The notes: generated from the sequence alone by a model not told the origin. Shown: positions 8,759 through 17,787, numbered from the stretch's first letter. The stretch: DNA of 64,000 nt from Streptomyces sp. CB02261 (GCF_001905665.1 NZ_LIVX01000003.1:567478-631477), one strand, 5' to 3'. Program-made: numbers and translations.

Positions 8759-9706
8759 TCAGAAGGCCGTGAACAGGGGTTCCCCGTGGTCCGTGGCGGC
8801 CCAGCGGCCGGTCGCGCGGTCGAGCTTGTCGGGGTTCACCTGGCTGCGGAAGGCGACGATGCCCTCGGCGCTGATGTCCAGGCACGTCACGCCGACGACC
8901 CGCCCGTCGACGACCGCCACCACGGCGGGGGCGCCGTTGGCGGTCGTGACGTGGATCTCGGCCGAGCCGCCCACGAGGGCGCGCTTCGCCGCGCTGGGCT
9001 TGAAGAACAGGCCCCGCACGAACTTCGCGACCGCCAGAGCGCCCTCGAAGCCCTTGGCGCGGGCCGGGACCTTCCCGCCGCCGTCGCCGAGCGCGACGGC
9101 GTCCTTGGTGAGCATCCGTACGAGCAGATCGGTCTGCCCGCTGGTGGCGGCCGCCAGGAACTCCTCGACGATCCGCCGGGCGGCGGCCTCGTCGACCTCG
9201 GTGCGGGGCCTGCCGTCCGCGACGTGCTTCTTGGCCCGGTGGAAGATCTGCTGGCTGGCGGACTCGGTGACGTCGAGGATCTCGGCGATCTCCCGGTGCG
9301 AGTAGTCGAAGGCCTCCCGCAGCACGTAGACCGCCCGCTCGTTGGGCGTGAGGCGCTCCAGGAGGGTGAGGACCGCGAACGAGACCGATTCGCGCTGCTC
9401 GGCCGTGTCGGCGGGCCCGAGCATCGGGTCGCCGGCGAGCAGGGGCTCGGGGAGCCACTCGCCCACGTAGGTCTCGCGTCGCGCGCGGGCCGAGGTGAGC
9501 TGGTTGAGGCACAGGTTGGTGAGGACCTTCGTCAGCCAGGCCTCGGGGACCTCGATGCGGTCCACGTCGGCGGCCTGCCAGCGCAGGAACGTGTCCTGGA
9601 CGGCGTCCTCGGCCTCGCTCGCGGAGCCGAGGAGGCGATAGGCGATGGCCTCCAGACGAGGCACGGAGGCGGTGAAGCGGTCCATGTCGTTCACGGTGAG
9701 GCCCAT
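8759..9706 (-). CDS. sigJ: ECF41-type sigma factor with C-terminal SnoaL-like regulatory domain
   Basis: About 315 residues, longer than ordinary ECF factors. Region 2 (DRFTASVPRLEAIAYRLLGSASEAEDAVQDTFLRW, shown here only as a description of residues 8 onward) and region 4 (YSHREIAEILDVTESASQQ) are followed by a SnoaL-like domain. Three ECF41 signatures are present: WLPEP after region 2, DGGGK in the SnoaL domain and NPDKL near the C-terminus. In this family the fused domain replaces an anti-sigma factor. Start at 9706 chosen because AGGAT sits 8 bp upstream; an upstream ATG at 9739 has no ribosome site. Confidence 0.9.
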   Translation of the reverse strand: MGLTVNDMDRFTASVPRLEAIAYRLLGSASEAEDAVQDTFLRWQAADVDRIEVPEAWLTKVLTNLCLNQLTSARARRETYVGEWLPEPLLAGDPMLGPADTAEQRESVSFAVLTLLERLTPNERAVYVLREAFDYSHREIAEILDVTESASQQIFHRAKKHVADGRPRTEVDEAAARRIVEEFLAAATSGQTDLLVRMLTKDAVALGDGGGKVPARAKGFEGALAVAKFVRGLFFKPSAAKRALVGGSAEIHVTTANGAPAVVAVVDGRVVGVTCLDISAEGIVAFRSQVNPDKLDRATGRWAATDHGEPLFTAF

Positions 9707-9878
9707 GGTCGAAATCCTAGCCGCGCGGTCGGCGTTCAAGGCGGGCGGTGCGCGGCCGCGGTTGCTCCGCCTCCCCCGTCGCTTCCTCGTTTCGTGGGGC
9801 GCGCCGATCGGACGTCTTGCCTTTCGGCGATGCCGGGTCGGATGATCGTCTTTTCACTTCGAATGTGGGGGTTGGGGC

Positions 9879-10244
9879 ATGGCACTCTTCGGGAACGCGC
9901 ACGCGATCGATCCGGCGCAGGCGCAGCAGGACTACGCGCGGCTGCTCGGGCAGGGGGAGCAGGTGCACGCCGCGTACCTGCTGATCCGCGACACGATCTT
10001 CTTCACCGACCGGCGCCTCGTGCTGGTCGACAAGCAGGGCATCACCGGCAAGAAGGTCGAGTACCACTCGATCCCGTACAAGAGCATCACGCACTTCGCC
10101 GTCGAGACCGCCGGCACCTTCGACCTGGACGCCGAGCTGAAGATCTGGATCTCGGGCAGCCAGCTGCCCGTGCAGAAGACCTTCACCAAGGGCGTCGACA
10201 TCTACGAGGTGCAGGCGATCCTCACGCAGTTCGTCGCCAAGTAG
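9879..10244 (+). CDS. Bacterial PH-domain protein
   Basis: A 121-residue, single-domain protein of the bacterial pleckstrin-homology type (PF08000-like). Recognisable segments are YLLIRDTIFFTDRRLVLVDKQG, described only by position 37-58, and YHSIPYKSITHFAVETAGTF. No signal peptide or membrane segment. It is transcribed alone, ending at a strong terminator 28 bp later. The molecular role of these proteins is not established; some bind lipids or form oligomeric rings. Confidence 0.88.
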   Translation: MALFGNAHAIDPAQAQQDYARLLGQGEQVHAAYLLIRDTIFFTDRRLVLVDKQGITGKKVEYHSIPYKSITHFAVETAGTFDLDAELKIWISGSQLPVQKTFTKGVDIYEVQAILTQFVAK

Positions 10245-10272
10245 GCGCGCGCTCAGGCGACCAGCGAGGTGC

Positions 10273-10299
10273 AAGGCCCCCGGGAATCCCGGGGGCCTT
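10273..10299 (+). terminator. Terminator after PH-domain gene
   Basis: AAGGCCCCCGGGA-A-TCCCGGGGGCCTT gives a long perfect stem followed by TTTT at 10304-10307. Confidence 0.85.
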
Positions 10300-10380
10300 C
10301 CCCTTTTGGGTGAACCTGTCTGATTTCCATGTCAGTTGAATATGCCTTCGGCCTACCTTGCGTGGCGGAGGTGATGTTCG

Positions 10381-11208
10381 ATGGATGCGATCGACATCGA
10401 TGACGTGGTGTACGCCGCCACCGGTGCGCCCCTGCGGCGCCTGACCGCGCCCGACGGAGCCCACTGGTTTCCGGTGGTGGACGTGGCGAAGCGCCTGGGG
10501 TACGGGGGGACCCGGGAGGCGCTGCGGACGGTGGCCCTGCCCGGGACGTGCCTGGCGTCCGCGCGGGAGGTGACCGGAGCCGACGGGTTCTCCGGCCGGC
10601 ACGGGATCAGGGCGTCGACGCGGATGGTGAGCCTCCAGGGGCTCGTCCAGCTCGTCGGCGCGTGCCGCAGACCGGAGGCCGGGCCCTTCCGGGCGTGGGT
10701 GGGCGAGGTCGTGGCGGCGGTCCAGCGGTACGGCGGCTACGGGCTCGAACCCTCGCCGGTGCACGCCGGGTTCGTGATGCCGGCGGAGCTCGTCGACGCC
10801 CTCGTACGGCTCGAAGGGCGGTTCGACGAGCGGGCCCCCGCGTACGCCGAGCACACCGAGTACGCGGAGCTGCTCCGCGAGACCCGGCAGAGCCTCTCAA
10901 GGGTCGCCGACTCCCTTGCGCGGCTCTCCCTGCCCCGGCAGCGCACCGGAGCCGCCGCCGTCGTGCTCGGCCCGCAGGAGCTCGTCGAGTCCTGGGACGT
11001 CACCGGGGACGTGCGGACGGTCGCCACCTGCCTCGCCCCCGCCCTGGTCAGGGGCGGCGTCCGCTACCGGACGCAGGAGGTCACCCGGCGCACCGGTCTC
11101 TCCCGGGAGCGGGTCCGGGACTGCGTACGCCTCCTCATCGAGCGCGGCTGCATACGGGAGGTCGGCGGGCCCGACGCGGACGGGACGCGGATCTACGTCC
11201 TGCCCTGA
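10381..11208 (+). CDS. BRO-N family DNA-binding protein with C-terminal winged helix
   Basis: 275 residues. The N-terminal ~110 residues (WFPVVDVAKRLGY, then ALRTVALPG and a conserved MVSLQGLVQLV) match the BRO-N/phage antirepressor fold. The middle is helical with an LVRLEGRFDE segment, and the C-terminus is a winged helix (QEVTRRTGLSRERVRDCVRLL). Such architecture suggests a transcriptional regulator of phage ancestry that has become chromosomal in Streptomyces. The GGAGGTGATG ribosome site overlaps the start region. Its 3' end overlaps the convergent neighbour by 16 bp. Confidence 0.85.
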   Translation: MDAIDIDDVVYAATGAPLRRLTAPDGAHWFPVVDVAKRLGYGGTREALRTVALPGTCLASAREVTGADGFSGRHGIRASTRMVSLQGLVQLVGACRRPEAGPFRAWVGEVVAAVQRYGGYGLEPSPVHAGFVMPAELVDALVRLEGRFDERAPAYAEHTEYAELLRETRQSLSRVADSLARLSLPRQRTGAAAVVLGPQELVESWDVTGDVRTVATCLAPALVRGGVRYRTQEVTRRTGLSRERVRDCVRLLIERGCIREVGGPDADGTRIYVLP

Positions 11209-11636
11209 GGCGCCCGCCGGGCCGGGGGCGCCACCGTCACCACCTGGTAGGCGTCCGCGTACACGATCCGGCCCGGCCGGGACGACTCCAGGCGGACGCA
11301 GGGCACGCCGTGGGCGCGGAGGATGCGCAGGTACGGGGCCACCCGGGCCAGCGCCTCGGTCGCCGTCGGGCGGAACCAGGCGGCGGCCCCCGGGTTCACA
11401 CGCGGGTCGTAGACGGTGGGGTCCACCGCCGAGGGGTTCGGGAAGTGGGCGTCGTACCAGTCGTTCGACGCACGCCACACGGCGTACTCGTCGGGGGAGA
11501 GCCGGCCCTCCCGTGCCAGCGCGTTGGCCAGCCCGAAGACGCCGGGGTGATGGCCCCGGGGGCTCCTCGTCGGCGACTGGAAGCGGATGTGGCGGAGACT
11601 GGAGGCCGGGGGAGTGCGCACAGGGGCAGCTTGCAC
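11193..11636 (-). CDS. Conserved hypothetical protein, 147 residues
   Basis: I do not recognise a family. The protein is soluble, with a compositionally normal core from about residue 30 (VFGLANALAREGRLSPDEYAVW in part) and a ~30-residue basic N-terminus. The core has many aromatics and the segment WYDAHFPNPSAVDPTVYDPR. The GTG start has a GGAGG 6 bp upstream. It overlaps the BRO-N gene tail-to-tail by 16 bp and is divergent from the DUF2797 gene with only 41 bp between start codons. Confidence 0.65.
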   Translation of the reverse strand: MQAAPVRTPPASSLRHIRFQSPTRSPRGHHPGVFGLANALAREGRLSPDEYAVWRASNDWYDAHFPNPSAVDPTVYDPRVNPGAAAWFRPTATEALARVAPYLRILRAHGVPCVRLESSRPGRIVYADAYQVVTVAPPARRAPQGRT

Positions 11637-11677
11637 CAGGCGCCTCCGGAGGCGGGTGCGGAGGGAGGAGGAGCGGC

Positions 11678-12547
11678 GTGGAGTGGCGGTGCCGGGGGAT
11701 CAGCTGGACCGGCGGGGTGCCCGGACTGCGGTGGCGGGGCGGGAGGGTCAGCCCGCTCGGTCACGGTCAGGAGCTCGCCTTCCGGGCCGTGGGGGAGCGG
11801 CGCTGCCCCGGTGCCCGGGGGAACGCCTGTCCTTTGGACGCCGTCGTGCCCGGCCGGGCGACCGGGGGGCGCTGCCCGGAGTGCGCGCGGCTCGACCGGG
11901 CCCGTTCGGTCGCCGCCGACACCTTCCTCGACGATCCGCAGCCGTACCGCGTGTACCTGGCCTGGTTCGGACCCGGCATGACGAAGGTCGGGATCACCGC
12001 CGAGGCCCGGGGCGAGGCCCGGCTCCTCGAACAGGGCGCCGTCACCTTCAGCTGGCTCGGCCGGGGGCCGCTGATGGCCGCCCGGCGGACCGAGGAGGTG
12101 CTCCGGCAGGCGCTGGGAGTCCCCGACCGGGTGGCGTACGAGCGGAAGCGCGCCGCCCGGCACGCCCTGCCCTCCGCTCCCGCCCGGGCCGGGGAGGTCG
12201 AAGCGCTGTACCGGCGCGCGCGGGAGGTCGGCGGCTGGACGGAGACCCTGGAGCCGCTGGCGTTCGCCCCGCGCGACCACGTCGAGGCCTTCGGTCTCGA
12301 CGGGCTGCCGCCGCTCGCGGGCACCGTCTCCGAACTGGTCGACGGGGGTGTCGTCAGCGGACGGCTGCTCGCCGCCGCCGGTCCCGATCTGCACCTCCTC
12401 GACCCCGCCGGACGGTGCCTCGCCCTCGACACCCGGCTGATGGGCGGATGGGTGCTCCAGGGCGCCGGGAAGGGGGACGCCTTCTCCGTGCCGGTCGTGG
12501 AAGCGGCGCCGGTCGTCGACCCGAGCAGCCAGGGGGAGCTTTTCTGA
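11678..12547 (+). CDS. DUF2797 family protein
   Basis: 289 residues, a normal length for DUF2797 proteins. Seen: an N-terminal cluster of cysteines (RRCPGARGNACP and GGRCPECARLDRA) likely to bind a metal, then YRVYLAWFGPGMTKVGIT, which resembles the GIY-YIG-like core of the family, and ARLLEQGAVTFSWL. Biochemical function is unknown. GTG start chosen because of a GGAGGAGGA run just upstream; the frame stays open far upstream, but that part overlaps the BRO-N gene and is out of character. Confidence 0.82.
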   Translation: MEWRCRGISWTGGVPGLRWRGGRVSPLGHGQELAFRAVGERRCPGARGNACPLDAVVPGRATGGRCPECARLDRARSVAADTFLDDPQPYRVYLAWFGPGMTKVGITAEARGEARLLEQGAVTFSWLGRGPLMAARRTEEVLRQALGVPDRVAYERKRAARHALPSAPARAGEVEALYRRAREVGGWTETLEPLAFAPRDHVEAFGLDGLPPLAGTVSELVDGGVVSGRLLAAAGPDLHLLDPAGRCLALDTRLMGGWVLQGAGKGDAFSVPVVEAAPVVDPSSQGELF

Positions 12548-12667
12548 GCTGCCCCGCGCTCCCCGGCGCCATGGCCGGGCGGTGGACGGCGGGCGCTTCG
12601 TAAAGTCTTGGATCCCTTTGGCCTGCGCCCGTGGACAGGCGCGCCCGGCCCCGGCGAGGGTGATCAC

Positions 12668-13003
12668 ATGACCCAGAAGCTGGTGGCGGGCCTGGAACCG
12701 CCTTACTACACCGCCGTGTTCACCTCCGTCCGACCCGAGGCCCCCGAGGGCTATGCCGAGACCGCCTCCCGCATGCAGGAGATCGTCCGGGACGTCCCCG
12801 GTTTCCTCGGTTACGAGTCCGCCCGCACCCCCGGCGGCATCGGCATCACCGTCGCCTACTTCCGCGACCTGGAGTCCCTCGACGCCTGGCGTCTCGACAC
12901 CGAGCACCAGGCCGCCAAGGCGTACGGCAGGGAGCACTGGTACGAGAGCTACAGCGTCCACATCGGCCGGGTCGAGCGGAGCTACGGCCATGAGCGGGAG
13001 TGA
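12668..13003 (+). CDS. Antibiotic biosynthesis monooxygenase-fold protein
   Basis: 111 residues with the dimeric alpha/beta barrel pattern of the ABM family (YYTAVFTSVRP, MQEIVRDVPGFLGYESAR, VAYFRDLESLDAWR). The ATG at 12668 follows GAGGGTGATC. Its last 14 bp overlap the amidohydrolase start, so the two are translationally coupled. Members of this fold oxidise aromatic polyketides, degrade haem or serve non-catalytic roles; the pairing here does not decide which. Confidence 0.85.
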   Translation: MTQKLVAGLEPPYYTAVFTSVRPEAPEGYAETASRMQEIVRDVPGFLGYESARTPGGIGITVAYFRDLESLDAWRLDTEHQAAKAYGREHWYESYSVHIGRVERSYGHERE

Positions 13004-13910
13004 CTCCCCGGCGGGCGCTCCGGCCGGCACGGTGGACATGCCCGCGCTGCTCGCACGCCTCGGGATTCCCGGGCTCGTCGACGTGCACACCCACTTCATG
13101 CCGAAGAACGTCCTCGACAAGGTCTGGGCCTACTTCGACGCCGTCGGGCCCCTGACCGGTCTGGAGTGGCCCATCACCTACCGCGAGGAGGAGGACCGCC
13201 GGCTCGCCCTCCTGCGCGGGTTCGGGGCGGTCGCCTTCACCGCGATGCTCTACCCGCACAAGCCCGGCATGGGGGCCTGGCTGAACTCCTGGGCCGCCGA
13301 CTTCGCCGCGCGCACCCCCGACTGTCTGCACACGGCGACCTTCTTCCCCGAGCCGGGCGTCGACCGGTACGTCCACCGGGCGCTCGACGCCGGCGCCCGC
13401 GTCTTCAAGGTGCACCTCCAGGTCGGCGGCTTCGATCCGACCACCGCCGAACTGGACGCCGTGTGGGGAGCCCTCGCCGACAGCGGCACTCCCGTCGTCG
13501 TCCACTGCGGCTCCGGGCCCACGCCGGGGAACTTCACCGGTCCCGGGCCGATGGGAAGGCTGCTCCGTCGGCACCCCCGACTGCGGGTGATCGTCGCGCA
13601 CATGGGGATGCCCGAGTACAGCGACTTCCTCGACCTCACCGAGCGGTACGAGGGCGTCCGCCTCGACACCACCATGGCGTTCACCGACTTCAGCGAGCGG
13701 CTCGCGCCCTTCCCCGAAAGGGAGTCCAAGCGGCTCGTCGACCTGGGCGACCGGATCCTCCTCGGATCCGACTTCCCGAACATCCCGTATCCGTACGCGC
13801 ACCAGCTCCACGCCCTCGAACGCCTCGGGCTCGGGGACGACTGGCTCCGGGGGGTCCTGTACGAGAACGGGGCCGCACTGTTTCACGTGAAACCGACCGG
13901 AGGCCGCTGA
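12990..13910 (+). CDS. Amidohydrolase family TIM-barrel hydrolase/decarboxylase
   Basis: 306 residues of the amidohydrolase-2 type (PF04909). Metal-binding motifs are visible: VDVHTHF near residue 28, VVVHCGSG, VIVAHMGMPE, and the terminal Asp in LLGSDFPNIPY. Family members hydrolyse or decarboxylate ring carboxylates such as ACMSD and resorcylate substrates. Translation is coupled to the ABM-fold gene by overlap. Substrate unknown. Confidence 0.88.
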   Translation: MSGSDSPAGAPAGTVDMPALLARLGIPGLVDVHTHFMPKNVLDKVWAYFDAVGPLTGLEWPITYREEEDRRLALLRGFGAVAFTAMLYPHKPGMGAWLNSWAADFAARTPDCLHTATFFPEPGVDRYVHRALDAGARVFKVHLQVGGFDPTTAELDAVWGALADSGTPVVVHCGSGPTPGNFTGPGPMGRLLRRHPRLRVIVAHMGMPEYSDFLDLTERYEGVRLDTTMAFTDFSERLAPFPERESKRLVDLGDRILLGSDFPNIPYPYAHQLHALERLGLGDDWLRGVLYENGAALFHVKPTGGR

Positions 13911-13912
13911 GG

Positions 13913-13937
13913 CTCTTTCTCAGGAAATTCACAGAAA
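13913..13937. promoter_or_regulatory. Possible direct-repeat site upstream of the response regulator
   Basis: TCTCAGGAAA and TTCACAGAAA lie one helical turn apart 34 bp before the response regulator start. OmpR-family regulators usually bind such 10- to 11-bp spaced direct repeats, so this may be an autoregulatory site. The call is tentative. Confidence 0.3.
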
Positions 13938-13979
13938 AGGCCAAGGGGCCTCTCAGCGGCGGCCGTCAGCGTGAGCCTC

Positions 13980-14723
13980 ATGACCGTCACCACACGCCGC
14001 CCCGGCACCCGCGCCGACATGCTCCGTGCCGACGGCACCGCCGTCCGTGTCCTCGTCGTCGACGACGAGGCCTCCCTCGCCGAACTCCTCTCCATGGCCC
14101 TGCGCTACGAAGGCTGGCAGGTACGGAGCGCCGGGGACGGCGCCGCCGCGCTGCGCGCCGTACGCGAGTTCCGGCCCGACGCCGTCCTTCTCGATGTGAT
14201 GCTTCCCGACGCCGACGGGCGCAGCCTGCTGGGCTCGATCCGGCGCGAGTCGCCCGACGTCCCCGTGCTGTTCCTGACGGCGAAGGACGCCGTCGAGGAC
14301 CGGATCGCCGGCCTCACCGCCGGCGGCGACGACTACGTCACCAAGCCCTTCAGCCTGGAGGAGGTCGTCGCGCGGCTGCGCGGTCTCATCCGGCGCTCCG
14401 GGGCGGCGCAGGCGCGCAGCGAGTCGCTGCTCACGGTCGGGGACCTCACGCTCGACGAGGACAGCCACGAGGTCACCCGGGGCGGGGAGTCGATCCACCT
14501 CACCGCCACCGAGTTCGAGCTGCTGCGCTACCTCATGCGCAATCCGCGCCGGGTGCTCAGCAAGGCGCAGATCCTCGACCGGGTCTGGTCGTACGACTTC
14601 GGCGGCCAGGCGAACGTCGTCGAGCTCTACATCTCGTATCTGCGCCGGAAGATCGACGTGGGGCGCGCCCCGATGATCCACACCCGGCGCGGAGCGGGCT
14701 ACCTCATCAAGCCGGGGGAGTAG
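13980..14723 (+). CDS. OmpR/PhoB-family response regulator
   Basis: About 247 residues. The receiver has the acidic pair VLVVDDEA, phospho-acceptor Asp in VLLDVMLPD (about residue 72), the Thr in FLTAKD and its Lys. The effector is a winged helix (LTATEFELLRYLMRNPRRVLS, residues about 165-185 in part, and ISYLRRKID, RRGAGYLI). It lies 6 bp before the histidine kinase gene, its presumed partner. ATG at 13980 and GTG at 13971 are both possible starts; neither has a strong ribosome site. Confidence 0.93.
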   Translation: MTVTTRRPGTRADMLRADGTAVRVLVVDDEASLAELLSMALRYEGWQVRSAGDGAAALRAVREFRPDAVLLDVMLPDADGRSLLGSIRRESPDVPVLFLTAKDAVEDRIAGLTAGGDDYVTKPFSLEEVVARLRGLIRRSGAAQARSESLLTVGDLTLDEDSHEVTRGGESIHLTATEFELLRYLMRNPRRVLSKAQILDRVWSYDFGGQANVVELYISYLRRKIDVGRAPMIHTRRGAGYLIKPGE

Positions 14724-14729
14724 CGTCCC

Positions 14730-16373
14730 GTGCGCGTACGACGCCGGCGGCCGTGGTCGCTGCGTACCCGGCTCGTCGTCTCGGCGGTCGGGTTGATCGC
14801 GGTCGTCGCGGCCGTCATCGGCACGGTCACGACGATCGCGTTCCGCTCGTACCTGTACGACCAGGCCGACGAGCAGCTCCACAGCGTCTCGGCACGCGCG
14901 TCGGGGCCACCGGCCGCGATGGTCCCCGGGCCGGGCCTGCCCGACCCGGTCCGGGTGAAGGACCCGCTCTTGTTCGTTCAGGGGCCCGGCGCCCCGATCG
15001 GCACCCTCGGCGCCGTCCTCGTCGACGGCGAGCTGACCTCGGCCGGGTACTCGGCCGAGTTCGAGGAGGAGACGGGGACCGACGCTCAGCCCGGGACCGG
15101 CACCGGCACCGGGACCGACGCTCAGCCCGGGACCCGGGCCGGTACCGGGACCCGGACCGGGGACGGGGGCCCGTACGGGCGGAACGTGCGGACCACGGCG
15201 CTCGACGCCGCGCAGCGGGCCGCGCTGGCCGCCGTTCCCCGCGACGGGGAGCCGCACACCGTCGAGCTGCCCGGCGGCCTCAGCTCGTACCGGGTCGAGT
15301 ACGCCGCCGGAGTCCACGGCGCGTTCCTCACCGGCATCCCGCTCTCCGGGGTCGAGAAGGCCCTGTCCACCCTCGTCCTCGTCGAGCTGAGCGTCACCGG
15401 CGCCGGCCTCGTCGCGGCCTCGCTCGCCGGGACCGTGCTCGTCGGGGTGGCCCTGCGGCCGCTGCGAAGGGTCATCGCCACCGCGGGCCAGGTCGCCCAG
15501 CTGCCGCTGCACAGCGGCGAGGTGGCGCTCCATCAGCGCGTCCCGGAGACGGAGGCCGATCCCCGGACCGAGGTCGGCCAGGTCGGCGCGGCCCTCAACC
15601 GGATGCTCGACCACGTCCACTCGGCCCTCGACGCCCGCCAGCAGAGCGAGACCCGCGTCCGGCAGTTCGTCGCGGACGCCAGTCACGAACTGCGCACCCC
15701 CCTGGCCTCGATCCGGGGGTACGCGGAGCTGACCCGGCGCGGCCGCGAGGAGTGCGGGCCCGACACCCGGCACGCGCTCGGCCGGATCGAGTCCGAGGCG
15801 ACCCGGATGACGGGCCTGGTGGAAGACCTGCTGCTGCTCGCCCGGCTCGACGCGGGGCGCCCCCTCTCGTACGAGGCCACCGATCTCGTACCGCTCGTGG
15901 TGGACGCCGTGAGCGACGCCCGCGCCGCGGGTGCCGGGCACCACTGGCGCCTCGAACTGCCGGAGGGCGGCGGGTCGTCCGTGCGCGCCGACGGGGCGCG
16001 GATCCAGCAGGTGCTCGTCAACCTCCTCGCCAACGCGCGCACCCACACCCCGCCCGGCACGAAGGTCACCGCCCGCGTCCGGGCGGAGGACACGGCGGCG
16101 GTCGTCGAGATCGAGGACGACGGGCCCGGTATACCGCCCGCGCTGCTGCCCTCGGTCTTCGAGCGGTTCGCGCGGGGCGACGCGTCGCGTTCCAGGAACG
16201 CCGGATCCACCGGGCTCGGGCTCGCCATCGTGCGCGCGGTCGTCCTCGCGCACGGGGGCGAGGTGACCGTCACCAGCGCCCCCGGCCGGACCGTCTTCAC
16301 CGTCCGGCTGCCGGCCGACGAGCCCGCTCGCACGCACTCACAGGCAGGCCACAGGCTCATCACACAGCCGTGA
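14730..16373 (+). CDS. Membrane sensor histidine kinase
   Basis: 547 residues. TM1 is at about 12-40 (VVSAVGLIAVVAAVIGTV) and TM2 at about 212-240 (LVAASLAGTVLVGVAL), enclosing an extracytoplasmic domain. A HAMP region follows, then the H-box DASHELRTPLASI with His319, and the ATPase motifs (VLVNLLANARTHT, EDDGPGIPP, STGLGLAIV). The sensor domain includes a Gly/Thr-rich insert in which a 21-bp DNA unit reading TDAQPGT is present twice, probably length-variable. Starts with GTG 6 bp after the response regulator. Confidence 0.94.
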   Translation: MRVRRRRPWSLRTRLVVSAVGLIAVVAAVIGTVTTIAFRSYLYDQADEQLHSVSARASGPPAAMVPGPGLPDPVRVKDPLLFVQGPGAPIGTLGAVLVDGELTSAGYSAEFEEETGTDAQPGTGTGTGTDAQPGTRAGTGTRTGDGGPYGRNVRTTALDAAQRAALAAVPRDGEPHTVELPGGLSSYRVEYAAGVHGAFLTGIPLSGVEKALSTLVLVELSVTGAGLVAASLAGTVLVGVALRPLRRVIATAGQVAQLPLHSGEVALHQRVPETEADPRTEVGQVGAALNRMLDHVHSALDARQQSETRVRQFVADASHELRTPLASIRGYAELTRRGREECGPDTRHALGRIESEATRMTGLVEDLLLLARLDAGRPLSYEATDLVPLVVDAVSDARAAGAGHHWRLELPEGGGSSVRADGARIQQVLVNLLANARTHTPPGTKVTARVRAEDTAAVVEIEDDGPGIPPALLPSVFERFARGDASRSRNAGSTGLGLAIVRAVVLAHGGEVTVTSAPGRTVFTVRLPADEPARTHSQAGHRLITQP

Positions 16374-16398
16374 CAGCGGCCCCGGCGAGTGTCGTCGC

Positions 16399-17787
16399 AT
16401 GCGAACCCCGACGTCGCGAACCCCGACATCGCGAACCCCGACATCGCGAACCCCGACATCGCGAACTGAGACGCCCCGGGCCTCGACGCCCCACCCCTCG
16501 ACGGTGGGCAACCCCGCCATCGAGGGGCCGCCGTCCGACGCCCTCCCCGCACGGGAACACCTGCCGGTGAACATCGCGGGCCGGCCCGTCCTGGACGTGG
16601 TGATCCCCGTCTACAACGAGGAGAAGGACCTGGAGCCGTGCGTCCGCCGGCTCCACGAGCACCTCCTGCGGACCTTCCCGTACGGCTTCCGGATCACCGT
16701 CGCCGACAACGCCTCCACCGACAGCACCCCCGCCGTCGCGGCCGGCCTCGCCGCCGAGGTGCCCGAGGTGCGCTCCGTACGGCTCGAACAGAAGGGGCGC
16801 GGTCGGGCGCTGCGGACGGTGTGGTCGGGCTCGGACGCACCCGTCCTCGCCTACATGGACGTCGACCTCTCCACCGATCTGAACGCCCTGCTGCCCCTGG
16901 TGGCGCCGCTGATCTCCGGTCACTCCGACCTGGCGATCGGGTCGCGGCTCGCCCGCTCCTCACGGGTGGTGCGGGGGCCGAAGCGGGAGTTCATCTCGCG
17001 GGCCTACAACCTGATCCTGCGCGGCTCGCTGGCCGCCCGGTTCTCCGACGCGCAGTGCGGGTTCAAGGCGATACGGCGGGAGGTCGCCGAGCGGCTGCTG
17101 CCGATGGTCGAGGACACCGGCTGGTTCTTCGACACCGAGCTGCTGGTCCTCGCCGAGCGGGCCGGACTGCGCATCCACGAGGTGCCGGTCGACTGGGTCG
17201 ACGACCCCGACTCGACCGTGCACATCGTCCGGACGGCGACCGACGACCTGAAGGGCGTCTGGCGGGTCGGACGGGCCCTCGCGACCGGCTCGCTGCCTCT
17301 CGACCGGCTGGCCAGGCCCTTCGGGGACGACCCCCGGGACCGCGAACTCAGCGGGGTGCCGGGCGGACTGGCCCGGCAGCTGGTGGGCTTCTGCGTGGTC
17401 GGGGTCCTCTCCACGCTCTTCTACCTCGCCCTGTACTCGGCCTTCCGGCTCGGGGTCGGCGCGCAGCCCGCCAACGCCGCCGCCCTCCTCGTCTCCGCCG
17501 TCGCCAACACGGCGGCCAACCGGCGGCTCACCTTCGGGGTACGGGGCCGGGACCGGGCGGTCCGCCACCAGGCGCAGGGGCTCGTGGTCTTCGCCATCGG
17601 ACTGGCCCTGACCAGCGGTTCGCTCGCGGCGCTCGGCGCGGCGACCGGCGACCCGGCGCACTCCACCGAGCTCGCCGTCCTGGTCGTCGCCAACCTCGCC
17701 GCGACCGTCCTGCGCTTCCTCCTCTTCCGGCTCTGGGTCTTCCCCGAGCGGCCCACCCCGCAGATCTCCCCGAGGGACGAACGATGA
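16399..17787 (+). CDS. GT2 glycosyltransferase fused to GtrA-like membrane domain
   Basis: 462 residues from the first ATG. The catalytic part (VLDVVIPVYNEEKDLEPC, then YMDVDLSTD with the metal-binding Asp residues) is a DPM/GT2 polyprenyl-phosphate sugar transferase. The last ~130 residues hold four membrane helices of the GtrA type (LVGFCVVGVLSTLFYLALY). It should make a polyprenyl-linked sugar and help flip it. The stop overlaps the next gene by 4 bp. The N-terminus encodes four RTPTS units from a 15-bp tandem repeat; translation might really start later, at GTG 16504. Confidence 0.9.
   Translation: MRTPTSRTPTSRTPTSRTPTSRTETPRASTPHPSTVGNPAIEGPPSDALPAREHLPVNIAGRPVLDVVIPVYNEEKDLEPCVRRLHEHLLRTFPYGFRITVADNASTDSTPAVAAGLAAEVPEVRSVRLEQKGRGRALRTVWSGSDAPVLAYMDVDLSTDLNALLPLVAPLISGHSDLAIGSRLARSSRVVRGPKREFISRAYNLILRGSLAARFSDAQCGFKAIRREVAERLLPMVEDTGWFFDTELLVLAERAGLRIHEVPVDWVDDPDSTVHIVRTATDDLKGVWRVGRALATGSLPLDRLARPFGDDPRDRELSGVPGGLARQLVGFCVVGVLSTLFYLALYSAFRLGVGAQPANAAALLVSAVANTAANRRLTFGVRGRDRAVRHQAQGLVVFAIGLALTSGSLAALGAATGDPAHSTELAVLVVANLAATVLRFLLFRLWVFPERPTPQISPRDER
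16401..16466 (+). repeat. 15-bp tandem repeat at the start of the GT2-GtrA gene
   Basis: Four full units of GCGAACCCCGAC(A/G)TC and a partial fifth (GCGAAC). Each unit is 15 bp, so copy number changes keep the frame and would add or remove RTPTS peptides. It spans the interval between the histidine kinase stop and the conserved start of the transferase. Confidence 0.9.

Noticed and set aside
16401..16466. CRISPR-like array
   Set aside because: 15-bp head-to-tail units with no spacers and no cas genes.
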